Notes under the pieces: model-generated
Database searches by the model: none
What the model was told of the DNA's origin: nothing
What the model saw: the letters and a program-made list of their open reading frames with translations, nothing else
Made by a program: the position numbers and the translations under genes
Assembly (NCBI GenBank): GCA_008933995.1
Contig: WARS01000031.1
Coordinates: 1,950,001 to 2,014,000, forward strand
Source of the DNA: Datnioides undecimradiatus
Lineage: Eukaryota > Chordata > Actinopteri > Lobotiformes > Datnioididae
DNA: 64,000 nucleotides
Direction: 5' to 3'
Part shown: positions 1-11,800 of the stretch, one piece after another
How the letters are laid out: the number at the start of each line of letters is the position of its first letter
Numbering within the stretch: position 1 is the stretch's first letter

Positions 1-1316
1 GACAATAAGACCTTACTGCTGGTTTACTCGCAGGTTGTACAAATGAGGGAACGCTGAAACCAATTTTGGCTTCAGTGGCTCGAGCAGGCTGATATCGTCA
101 ACAGAACTGCTTATTTCTGAAAAACTACATATTGTCATGGGTCTCTGTACATCATTTGTGTGAAAAATCAAAGAGTAACCTTTTTAATGAGGTTATATTT
201 CTATTGACTAATGACACTGAAGGCTCAAACTCACTCACAGATAATTTCTGTATTTGGTGAATGCTTTCTATTGACTGGAAAGGAACCTGCTACAGACACT
301 GAACAAGCATAATGGGGCATCCATGCAGGCCCATTTATTACCACTCAAAATTCTCATCTTTTTCATCCAACTAGCATTGGGCTGTAAAATGTTTAGTCAA
401 TTCAGTCGTCTCTCCTTAAGCCCTACATGGATATTTTTCAATCTGCTGATGACTGTGTTGAGATACAGATGGAGAAATTCTCGTAGTGTTGCAGATATCC
501 CTATGCTGTTCAGGCTGCTGCTCCTTCTGCCAAAAAAAAAAAAAGAATCTCGCCTCAAGGCAAATGAGAAATAAATTGTGTCCAAAATGTTTTGCTGAAA
601 TAATAAAAGAAACGCCTATTTCACAGGTCTTTACGAATGGTTGTCAGGCATGTGTCTTTCTCACTGTCAACAGATTTCAGTACCAGTGTTCTAGTGAAGA
701 CCACATACCTGACCTCACCAGTTTTTCTTGTGGTTGATGCATCTACTGTTTTAGCATTGTCATCCGTACTGTCATGGTAATGCCCTCTGCTTTTGGTCCA
801 AACTAAAATATCCCAGTAACTGTTAGATAACCATGTAATTTGGGACAGATAATCAAGGTACCCTCAAGGATGAATTGCAGACTTTTCTTTTAGATCTTTC
901 ACAACATATCCACTGGTATGACTGAAAACATTGCGTAGCCGGGCCTAGACTGACTTAAACCTCTGTCATGTTGCAGCCTTTCCCCTCTAATAGCAGGTTT
1001 GACAGTGTGACGCTCAGCAGAATTTTAGTTTGACCTTTGGAAAGTCAGAGTAAAATGCTAGTCTGTCAGCGTGGCCATTTTTGTTGGAGTTGTAGGGACT
1101 GACTGAGGTTAACCTTGTTTTGCCCTGTATAGTTTTAGTCAGGTAAGTTTTTCTAACTATTCATTGGTTAGGTCATGTACTTTCTAGTATGTTAGCTGAA
1201 ACTATTGTTTGGCCACGCTGTTGCTGATCCTGCATCCTAATCTGAGCATCAGAGGTCGCTTTGTGTGGTCTGACCTCAGAACTTTACTTCTTTACTTCTT
1301 ATCAACTCCTTCTCAG
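1..1316 (+). other. lmo7 intron (left edge of window)
   Basis: No exon was recognised on either strand. The CH-domain exon that should precede 1317 in phase 0 was not found, so it lies left of the window. The short open frames here (for example near 323-737) have no splice sites or family similarity. Confidence 0.6.
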
Positions 1317-3939
1317 GTTCTGATCACAATCTACTGGTTGGGTCGCAAAGCTCATTTAGACGCCTTCTACAGTGGTCCTCAGCTGAATTTCAAGGCCTTT
1401 GAAGGGCTGTTAGGGTTGCCCGTGTCCAAGGTGAGCTGCTCGTTTTGGCTTTTAACACAGTTGTGGTCGTGTTTTCTTTTGTCTTTTTTATCTACATTAA
1501 TCCTGCTTTCTAAATCCAGGCTCTAGATGAGGGCAGTAATGCATCTGTCAAAGACAGCGGGTACAGAGAGTGCTGGTACTCAGAGAGGGAGGAATACATG
1601 CGCATAAGACCAAACTATAAGGTGGACAGCATCGACTCTCTGGACTCCCAAGCCCTCCAGCCAAACAGTGAAGGTACATTTACTTGTGCGTTCTCCATAC
1701 AGTCCTCCCTCCGGTCAGTCATTTGTTCAAATGACACCACCTGAAATGTGAATCTCTTTTGGTCTGAATGGAAAAAAATAGCACCTGTAAAGTTTATGTA
1801 CTGCATTTTGCTGAAATCACTTGATAATCGAGCCTCATGGCCAACAAGGAGCATGATTTTGCTTGGAGCTTGATTTAGATGCTGAATGGGTTTCTAACGT
1901 CAGGGTTTTTTTTTCTCATTGTGCTCTGCTCATATTTATTCCACACAAACTGCTTCAGCCAGAGTGGAAGACTTCCTATGCACAGATACACTGTTTGAAA
2001 GAGAATTTACCTGCTGCCAAACATGCCAACACAAAGATATATTTATCAAAAACTGAGAAGTTGACAGTTCCATGTGCAATCAGCCTAATTTTGTTGAATC
2101 AACAACATTCACAAAGCTGCTGATCCCCAATGTGTCATTTGTCTGCACTCTGCTGTGCAAGTTGATGATGGATTGTGGCAAGTTCCACACTGTGGTGATA
2201 AAGTGCGTGTGTGTGTGAAAAAGGGAAAGGGTAACATACTTGGCACAATGCTTGCTCGATGCTTGGCTGTGTGAAGTCGTCCACCCAAGGTTCTTCTGCT
2301 ATGCTCTGATATCGACTTTCTCCTTTTTTGTTTTAAGCATATTATTTTAGGTGACTTTTGGTCTTTGTAATAACCAAACGTTTGTCTTTTCTGTTGTTCA
2401 TTTTTTGTTTTCGTGTGGTCTCAAGGTTGTGGAAGTGACGCAGAAGCCGAACAGGTGTTCAAGATGGAAACAACACAGCCCTCCACCCAGAAAAACAAAG
2501 GTTATATCCCAGCACCACTCCTACGGAGAAAACAAGGTTTTGAGGAGAATGGAAGGGGCTGCGCTAGTCCACTCGCCAGGTACTGCAAATGTGTTGCAGT
2601 GTTCACTCACCGCTACTAACTCACTTATCCAAGGGCTCAGTGGCTGACACTGACAACAATAACGTCTAGCATTAGGAAACGGCAGTCTTCCTAATGCTGT
2701 ATAGTTGATAATATCTGTCACTAGTTTGACATACATTGTTCTTGGTTAAAACCCATTTTGCTATAAGTATTTTCTTCAAATTAATAGCTGTGCATCTGAT
2801 TAGTTGGTTTTTTTTTTTTTTTTTTTCACACTAATCCCAAATCAACAAACATTAACACTGCCATCACAAGCAGAGGGTCACTTTCACACAACACACATGG
2901 AAAGTGGTAAGCTCTGTATTATTTCTCTCTTGCTGGTGGGGACTGATAATGAGATGTAAGTTTGAGTGGCAGAGTGTCTGCTCAGGGATTCATTCTAGTT
3001 GTAAAGTCTTTAAAGTAGCTTTTGGGTGAAAACTTGTAATAAAATATTAATCTTCCAACAAACATAATTTGGCATTGGCGTTAAGAAACATAAACTGTTC
3101 ACTCTGATTGATCATTGATGACCAACAGAGCAAGTGTCTTTATGCCAGTGACTTTACTCAGTGAGACTCTTGTCACTGTAGCATAGTTCTGAAGACAGGG
3201 TGGGCACCACGCTTTGTGCCAGATCAGCTGGAGGGTCAGTTTTGCCATAGATGTAGATGACAATATATAGTATGTGATGCAGCAGGTTAAATTGTTGGCT
3301 CAAAGTGTGTAAACTGTGAATGTCAGTGATCTGCTACCACATGACCTACAACTCCATTGCCCTGAAAATGGAAAAGCTTTCTGTAACCTAAACCCTTATC
3401 CTTTAAAAAATAATAGGGTTTGGCAGGGGAGAAGGGGGGCTGAGCTGGGGGCTGAGCTTGCCCCTGTGCAGTTTAACATTTACTGCTTGTAACATCTTGG
3501 AGCAGCTTTGTGGTGTGAAGTCATTTTTGAGGCACTTGGTATAACTGTTTTCATCCAAAGTGATGACAATGTGGTCATCACCATCGGCTGAAATTGAACG
3601 GAGAAGTGGGTGTACCGCTTTTTGCTGCAGCATTGGAGATGCCCCTTTCTCTCCTCAACCCCACCTCACTGTGTCGTCTCCTGAGTGCACCTTCGATGAA
3701 GAGCTTTTCCTGCGAGCTCTTTGTGAGTATGACTCTGAGGACGATTACGCAGACGCAGACCCCGTTCTGGACGACTTGTATTTCCGACGATTGCAGCAGA
3801 CCCTTCATCAGACATCTACCAACCACAGCTATGATCGCTTCTTACCCCAATATTGGACACCCGAGGAGGAGATTCGTGTACGCACAATCTACCTTGGTTC
3901 CCAGCGAAGACCCTGGTATCGTAAAATGCAAGGCTTAAG
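1317..3939 (+). CDS. lmo7: lmo7 exons: end of CH domain and LMO7/LIMCH1-specific region
   Basis: Four exons. The first (1317-1430, phase 0) encodes the last CH helix and linker ([10 protein letters not shown]...[10 protein letters not shown]), matching the post-CH segment of LMO7 and LIMCH1. The second encodes the conserved DSGY and DSIDSLDS patches. The third encodes [11 protein letters not shown], equivalent to the YVPAPLRKKK motif of the family. The fourth (3631-3939) is acidic, then carries [11 protein letters not shown] and [11 protein letters not shown] recall these as the block shared by LMO7 and LIMCH1. Its donor at 3940 (GTCTGT) is weak and leaves phase 2, which fits three alternative downstream partners (4593, 5501 and 6302). 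Confidence 0.88.
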
Positions 3940-6900
3940 GTCTGTGGGCTGTTTTTTTTGTTTGTTTGTTTGGTTTTTTTTGTTACTGCTTTATGATGCA
4001 AGGCAGTGCTGATAGTGCAAGTGTGAAACCTTTTAAGATTTACCCAAAACTAATACAAAGCAAAGCTGACACTGCAGTTTAGTACTTTTGCTGTATGCGT
4101 AATGCGCAAAGCTGTTGATGCACTGCTTGAACAGCAAGTCATCTTGATAACTTTCAAAAGGTAATAACATTACACAGACAGCAGTCTGGACTCAGTGACA
4201 TACTGTCCCTCCTTTTGGTGAAATCTAATCTCAAATGTTGTGTGTGTGTAATGCTAAAATAACTTGCTGTGCAACATGATGACATGTGGTTATGCACGGC
4301 ATGTCTTATGTTGATCATTGTTTTTTGCATTAGCCTTCAATAGCAGTTTATGAATCTAGCTAAAGCGCCTGAGCAAACTAAATCCTAGTTTGCTAGCCAT
4401 GGGAAATAGCTAGCATGTGTTTGCAAAGATGAAAAAATAAGCTAACAACGCTAAACACAACATCCTGCAAAAATAAATGCAAATGTCCTCTGCTTTAGAA
4501 GGGCCCTTTCAGGTTTTGGGTTTGTTTTTTTTTCATTGTGTAAATCATTTTGTACTCATTTTATGCACCCTCTTTCTTTTCTTTGACTGCAGCCGTCAAG
4601 CTTCAGGTTCCTCTGAGGAAGAGTTTGACTTTGACATCATTTCCTGGCTTGTGACATCTGCTGCTGTACAAAACATTTCTTCCAGTCCTGTAGAGCCTCA
4701 AAAGCATCTCCAAGGCTGAACAATCCACTCCCTTTCCCTGCAGATCCATACCCAAGTCGTGCACACATTAACACACACCTTTACATACTGTCGACACAAG
4801 CTCTAACATGCTATCCTACCTCTTGTTATGTGCCAAGCACACGAGTTGCATTTGCAAATCTGTGATCCATCAGCAACTAGATCATTTGGTAAAGAGATGC
4901 AAACTTTGCTCTGTTTAGTTGTTTTATGAAGTTGACAGGAAAATGAAATTTTCTTTGAATTCACACTGTTACTGCTTGTTGAATTATCTTCATTTACACT
5001 GGCACCTTTTATAGTGCTCCTGATGTAAGGACTTTTTCACAGCGTCTTGCTGAGTGACTCATTAGTGTATAATGGCTAAATGGAGGACTCAGCCGTTGCG
5101 TCATACTTTGATAGCCATAACAGAACCATGTAATTTATGACACCTTTGGTGCCAGCACAAATGTTTTCCAGTTTTCTCTGTGTGAATGCAGCTCGAGTGT
5201 GGAAAACTGTGTGTGTCATAGCAGGTCAATAAACTGACTTTAATATTGTGCAGCATGTGAATTTGTGCATTAAACATACTTTTTGTGCCAAGGTGTTTGT
5301 GCCTGTGTTTGTGTATGATGGTTATGTATTATGTGGTACTGAAGTCATAAGTAGTATCTGCCATGTAACTCAAAATGTAAGTAAACTATACAATGCCTCT
5401 TCTCAATGTAACTGTTACTTTTGTCAAACCGGGTGTCTTTTTATATCTCAGTGCATTATGGTGTTCATCAGCCTTCATGTTTGTCTCTTTGGTTCTGTAG
5501 AGCATATCAAATCCAGGTCAGACCTGAGAGACCAGTTCAGGTCAACCCTGGCTGGATTTGGTGAGTTTGGGCCAGAATTGGAACTTGGGTGTCTGAGGCT
5601 GCTCCAACCCCAATTGCTTGGTTGCTGCTTCATCTGGATGTGCTTTTGTTTGTATTCAGCTTACCTACAAAGGAAATTATGCTGCAAGCATTATTTGCTG
5701 TTTCATAAAGATGGAGTGCTTGGTACACCGTCCAATATTCATTTTCTGAGCAGAGACATGGCAGTAGAATTTATAACAAACTCCAGGACTGTTTGTAATC
5801 ACAGTCTTGGTTCCTCCCATCAAATTATGTCAGTTTTGATATACCACCTGCTAAACGCTGCTGTAAGTTATTTGAATGTCACATCTGACATCCTCGGTTG
5901 CCCACAGCAGTGCTATTACTTGTTACAAGTCATGGCTGTTGTGTTATCCAGACAGCAACATCTGTTGCCATTTGTTCTGCCACGTTACTTGACTTGCATG
6001 CTGGTCTCCTCCTCGCACTTGGCGAAGGATTCTCTTGTTTGGATGCAGAATGTGCCATGTTGCAGCTGTTAATACTGTGGCATACTGGCCTGTCATGTGT
6101 GTGTCTGTGTTTGTGTAAACTAGCATTGGGCATATGCAGAAAGTTGTCAATGTTTTGTGCGTGTTGCAGTATTGCTATTCTTTAAGCTTATTCTGCTGCA
6201 TGGTGTTCTAAGAGGACACTTTCATGTTACTGCAGTGTCTTGGTTTGTTCTGTTCATTCATTATTTATTTCCATGTTTGCCTCTTTCTCTGTCCAAACTA
6301 GGAGCAAATCACTCAGTGACATCCCGATGGTATATCCTGTGCGTAAAGTTCCTGATGGGAACATCATTTATGATGTAGAGCAGGACACTGGCGTGGCACA
6401 GGAGTGGACTCAAGAAAACAAACGCAAGTGTAGCGTTGCCGCCAAGGACAGTGAAGCTCAGTGGCAGGATGTAAGTCTGGAGGGAAAAACATGTTAAGCA
6501 ATCTTGCAACAGGGTCAACAGGGTGTTTAAAATTTCCGTTTTTCTGAGAACTTTAAAGGCTTCTTTCTTTCTGATTCAAAAGTTGAGATTGAAACTTATT
6601 CTTGGCCTTATCACAAGCTCTTAAAGTTTAAGTAATACCTCATTTTACATTTACAAATCCATATCAAACTTTGTCTGCTGAGGAAGATTGTATGACTTGA
6701 TAAAAAAACTCATCAAACATAAGCTACTGAATGGACCCAGTGGTAAAACCTGGAATGAGCTTTCAGTCTCAACAAAAATGTGGTTTTCTACAGTGAGAGT
6801 TGAGCCCTAAGATATTGCTTGTGTGCATCTTTAAAGACAGTGTTGTCGGGTTATGCATTTGTTTCAGGACTTGACAAAGTGGAAGAACCGTCGCAGGAGC

Positions 6901-8855
6901 ACCAAGTCTGACCTCCGTAGGAAGTCTCAAGACAGAGAGCATGTCATTAATCAGATGACCAATGGGGCTTTGACTAACTTGGAGAAGAATGAAGCGAGCG
7001 GACTGAAGAGGTATGTTCCTGCTCCCAATGATATACAGAACATTAAGCTCAGACCTCTTAACCCTGTTTCTACAAAGAAATATTTAAACTGTGTATGAAA
7101 AGTTGCTGACCTAGCTTGTTAACTGTTGGGCATGCCACAGTGAACTCATGTAATATGACACACATCCTCCACCCTACCCCCATCTTTTCTGCTTCTTTAT
7201 TACACTGGCTCATCTACTCTTACATCCCAATTCCCCTCAGAGACCAGCAGTCCCCTCGCAGGCACAACCCTGCCCCCCGTCCTTACTCCACCTCTCCTCC
7301 ATCAAAATCATCGAGCTCTGATCTCCGGCCACATACCCGAGCTCTACTGGCCCGCAGCTACGCCACTGAGGCACCTTTTCCCCCCACGGCTCCACTCAGC
7401 CTCCATAAGTCAGCCTACAGTCAGGTAGGTTCTGTTCTGCTTTACCTCCTTCAGCTTAATGACATCCCTGACTGTGTTATTTTTGTATGCCTTGGTAGAG
7501 ACACCTGTATGACAGATAAAAAACAGAAAAGGTTCCTCTGGTGCAGGTGCAGTTGTGCACCTGTTATAAGATTTAAGATTAAAAATTATAAGACATTTGT
7601 TTGCTTTTGCACTTATGTTAGTGTGGACTTGTTTTCTCAGGGAGCACCAGTTGGAGCCATGCCTGCCTCTGATGTGAACATCTTAGGAGAGGAGACCTAC
7701 TTGGCCTCCTTAGCTTCAGATGGAGCAGGTGTTACCACACCTTCTCTGGACTGCCCCTTCAGCTCCCAGACCCAAGTCAAAGCCCCTGGTGTCCAAGCTC
7801 CTCTCCAACCCACATCTGAAGTGGCCCAGACAGAAAATATTTTTACAAGCCAAATTTCCACTCTGACTACAACTTTACAGCCAAATGAGACCACAAAGCC
7901 CACTAGCACCAGGGGTTGTGTTGCATCTGTATCAGGTCACAAGGAACTTCAACTCTGTTCTGATCCAAAAGTTCCTGTTTTCCCTGATGATGTTAATCGG
8001 GCAGGAGTTGAGGCTCTGAAGGACCACCAGAACCTTAAGTCTCAGGAGGAGTGCCAGAAGACATCTTGTGAACTGGGTGTGGAGCGAGGCAAAGATCAAC
8101 AGGCTGCAGGCAGCTACAAGTACTTGTCCAGAACTGGGTCGTGGTCCAGCTCAGCCAGTCTTCCTCGTGGTTACCGGAGATCTGAGGGTTCATCCCGTCT
8201 CTCTTCTGCAATCACAGCCAGACCTTATGGGACAAAGCAGTCCAGAGTGTCATCGCTGCCGAGACTGTGCAATGTGAGTTTATTGGTTGTTTATTGGTCA
8301 TGACAACAAAGTTGGCATGTTGACCCCAAAGATGTAGATAGCTGAGGTGGGGTTTTTTTTAATGGTTTTGGACAATATTTGCCCCTCTATTGGTCCTTTC
8401 ATTGGATTTGTCAATAATAGGAAAAAATATAGAAATTTAGCACCATTATTTTTTTCCTATTACAAAAATAAATATTTGAGTGGTAACTTTTTGGCATACC
8501 AGTAAGAGTCCATCAAACACTTAACCAGTACTAACACTAACCCAGTTTTAGACTTTCCATCTCCCCCTGGAGTTATAACTGGAATTAATTGTTTATTAGC
8601 AAGCATGTCACAGCCCATCCCCATGATTCATTCAGGGTTTGCATTCTGTTTTAACCCAATTTTTTTTCAATTTTTCTAATATAAGGCCCTTTCGAAACGC
8701 TGGTGAATCACAGTTGATGGTCATGCGTACAGTCTGCCACCTGCTGATTTTATTTTGCAGTCTGGATAATTATAATTCGGGCTTAATGGGAAAGTAATGC
8801 TCAGGAGGGTGCATATGGGTCTGTTTTAGTTATGTAGTGTAATGAGAGCACTTTC

Positions 8856-8896
<41 letters not shown>

Positions 8897-11800
8897 ATGT
8901 GCGCACGCACACGAGTGTCTGTACTACGTATGAGTGAGCTTGTGTTTCTGGATCAACCTGTTCGTCAAAAATAGAAACGCTGCTGTGACATTGCACATGC
9001 TGTCAACACACCTCAAGAGTTCATGTACCTGCTGGTGAACACCACAGACTGTTTATACAGATGGTTGACTTACCAGGTCACCAAAACTGAAGCAAAAACA
9101 TATTGATTGCCCCCTGGTGGTTGGTAGCAGTATGCCATAATCCCCAGCCAGTCCATGTTAGCAGATCAGACATGGGTTGGCCAAACTAAAAATTTGAAAT
9201 GCACATCAAATACATTTTTCCTGAAGATAGTTTCTGTCATTTTAGGCTCATCACAGTGATGTATGTTTGGCTTTATTATAAGTTTGGGTTTAGTTAGTTT
9301 GATTAGTTGGGCTCTCCTGAGTGCATAATCTGCTGACATTTGCCTGTTGTGGCAGGTTAAAGGCTGTAATTAGATGCATTGATGGACGTCCTGGGCAAAC
9401 CTTTTTTCTTTTTCATATCCAGGTTGACATCAACCAGGGTTTGCTGTTGAAAAGTGAGAAAGAGAAATCTCTTTCTCTACCGGCTGAATCTTCGCTCAAA
9501 AGACAGACTGCGACTGGCCATCTGAGGAGTCAATACCAGGCTTCAATCGAACAGAAGAAAGCTATCCAGGCTAAGCAGAGTGCTACAGAGCAGGTGAAGG
9601 AGGTGAAAGGTGCCCCTCTTCCCAGCAGGGCCTCCTTCCAGACCAATGGCTATCACCATCAGCCACCCTACACTCAAACCAAGATGCTACCGCAACCTTA
9701 TTCTGACCTGCAGACCCACCACAACAAAGACTCCACTCTCCCATCCAGTGACAACAGTGACCACTCAAAGGTGTGTTGAATTGTCTTTCAGCAAACAGCA
9801 TTTGTACAGTGTGAATGCATTGATTAACTTCTAAAACCATAAACCTCTGTGAAACTTGTCCAACACCATTTAATCCTAGGTTCAAACTGTACTCTCTCCA
9901 ATCAGGGATTATCAGATCAATTGACGTGGTCAGTGCCAGCTGATCAATGGAAAAGTAAAGGAGCCAAAGCTGCTCAGAACAACACAGGCCAATGGTTGGA
10001 AAATAATCACTTTTCTATAAATCTACAAGCTGTTTTACTTGGGACAGTGATCTGGCATTGATCCGTATCTTGTTACATTTTTTGTGACGAGCTCAGTAAC
10101 TGAGCAAAAGAACCATTTAAAATGACATTTAGGCAACAGCCTGAGATATTCAGATGATGAACATTGTTCAGATGATGAACATCTCAGGCTGACTGAAAAA
10201 GACCAAATTGCTCTTTCATCACTCACACAGTTGACCAGCTCAAACTTTCTCTCAGACCTTTCAGTCGTCACACCACGGAAAACACAGGTCTAAATAATAA
10301 TATTAAAATGATTGTATACCTACACCCCGGAGTTCACCTAAAAAGGAATTGTCCACACTGGCACACTGTCATGTTTCACCTGTGCTTTGCCTGCAATAAC
10401 AGGTCCAAACTCTGCTCAATATCCTGTTCTCTTTATGCACCTGTCAGGCTGAGACAAGTCCACTCATTTTTTTAAAGCACTGTTACTGGTTCATGGACTT
10501 TGGTGACCTCACGTAACTGCCAGCATAGCTTCACCTAGCATAGACCAAAGTTCGCTGTAATTAAATTAATCAGCAGATTAAGTGGAAACACCCGTGTGGG
10601 TGTACGGATACACTGATCTCATTACCAGTGTATCTTTTTGAAGTGTGTACAATTGTTTTTGTACAGTGTTTTTACACTGCTTCTAATTTGAGGAAATATA
10701 ATGCTGCACCACCGCGAACTGAAGCCACACACACCAAGGTGGCACTGAATTGCCAACTCTTAACAACAAAGCAAAATGCATAAACATTAGAACCTTCACA
10801 AAGACGATGCTTGTTGCAGGACTGCTGTGATCATTACACTGCAGTGTACATAATAAAGTGGTCCCCTGGTGTATCCTTTACTATATCTGTGTAGCAGGCC
10901 ACTGATGTATCTAATTTCCCCCAGGAAGCACGAGACACTGGATCGTGCGGTGTCATCTTTACGTGTGTGTGTGTGTGTGTGTGTGTGTTTTTGTTTCTCA
11001 GGTGGAGCACAGTGACATGAGAGTGAGCCTTACTCTTAAACCCAACAGTAGACCAGACTTTGGTTTCCAGACCCACTGGGACTCCATGGGGGCGAGAGTC
11101 AAATACATTCAACCCGGTAAGACTTTGGCTAATATTTAACTCTGCACTGCTCAAATTTAGGCTCTTACTGGCATCAGTGATTGTTGAGGCTGACTTAGCA
11201 CTGAGAATTAAATATTTGCTGTGAATCCTACATTGTGACATTTTAGTGACAGTGACGACGATGCCACATTGTGCACACAATGCTTGTTTTTTTTGTTTTT
11301 TGTTTTTCTGAGAGGAAACATCCTGATCCTAAGAACAGAGATGTAATTCAAGACTGTGACAGGTCTCAGCGCCGACAGAGCACAGACAAATTGTCATAAC
11401 AAAACAAACAAAAAAAAAGATGTTGAGTGATGAAATCAGAAAGTTTAGACAAAGTAGTTTGTCATGTGGCTGAAAATTAGTGAAGAGTCACATTATCCTT
11501 AACACAGATAAAATAACTTTTTTAGTAACGCAACTGGATTGTAATACCGGCATGCACAGACAATGAAATGCTTCCTGGGATGTTCATTTTCACTTATTCT
11601 GTCTGTGTGCATTTACTGTTTGTGCATAAAACTAAAAAATGTAGCCAGTGATTTGAAAACTCAACCATGAATATTTGATCAGATGCGAGAGGAGGTGTCA
11701 CTTACGCGCTGCTGTGTAGTTTTGGCTCCCTGGCCTACTTTTCGACTCTGAGCAGTAACCTGTCCTCAATACACTGCAGCATGCTTCCCAGTCTGTGCTA

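Noticed and set aside
5248-6072. 274-codon plus-strand open frame after the lmo7 alternative exon
   Set aside because: No domain, low-complexity Cys/Leu/Ser composition and no homologue recognised. The likely coding piece inside it (5501-5560) uses another frame.
9107-9124. CTCF-like core GCCCCCTGGTGG
   Set aside because: It lies in a common interspersed repeat, and only the core, not the full motif, matches.
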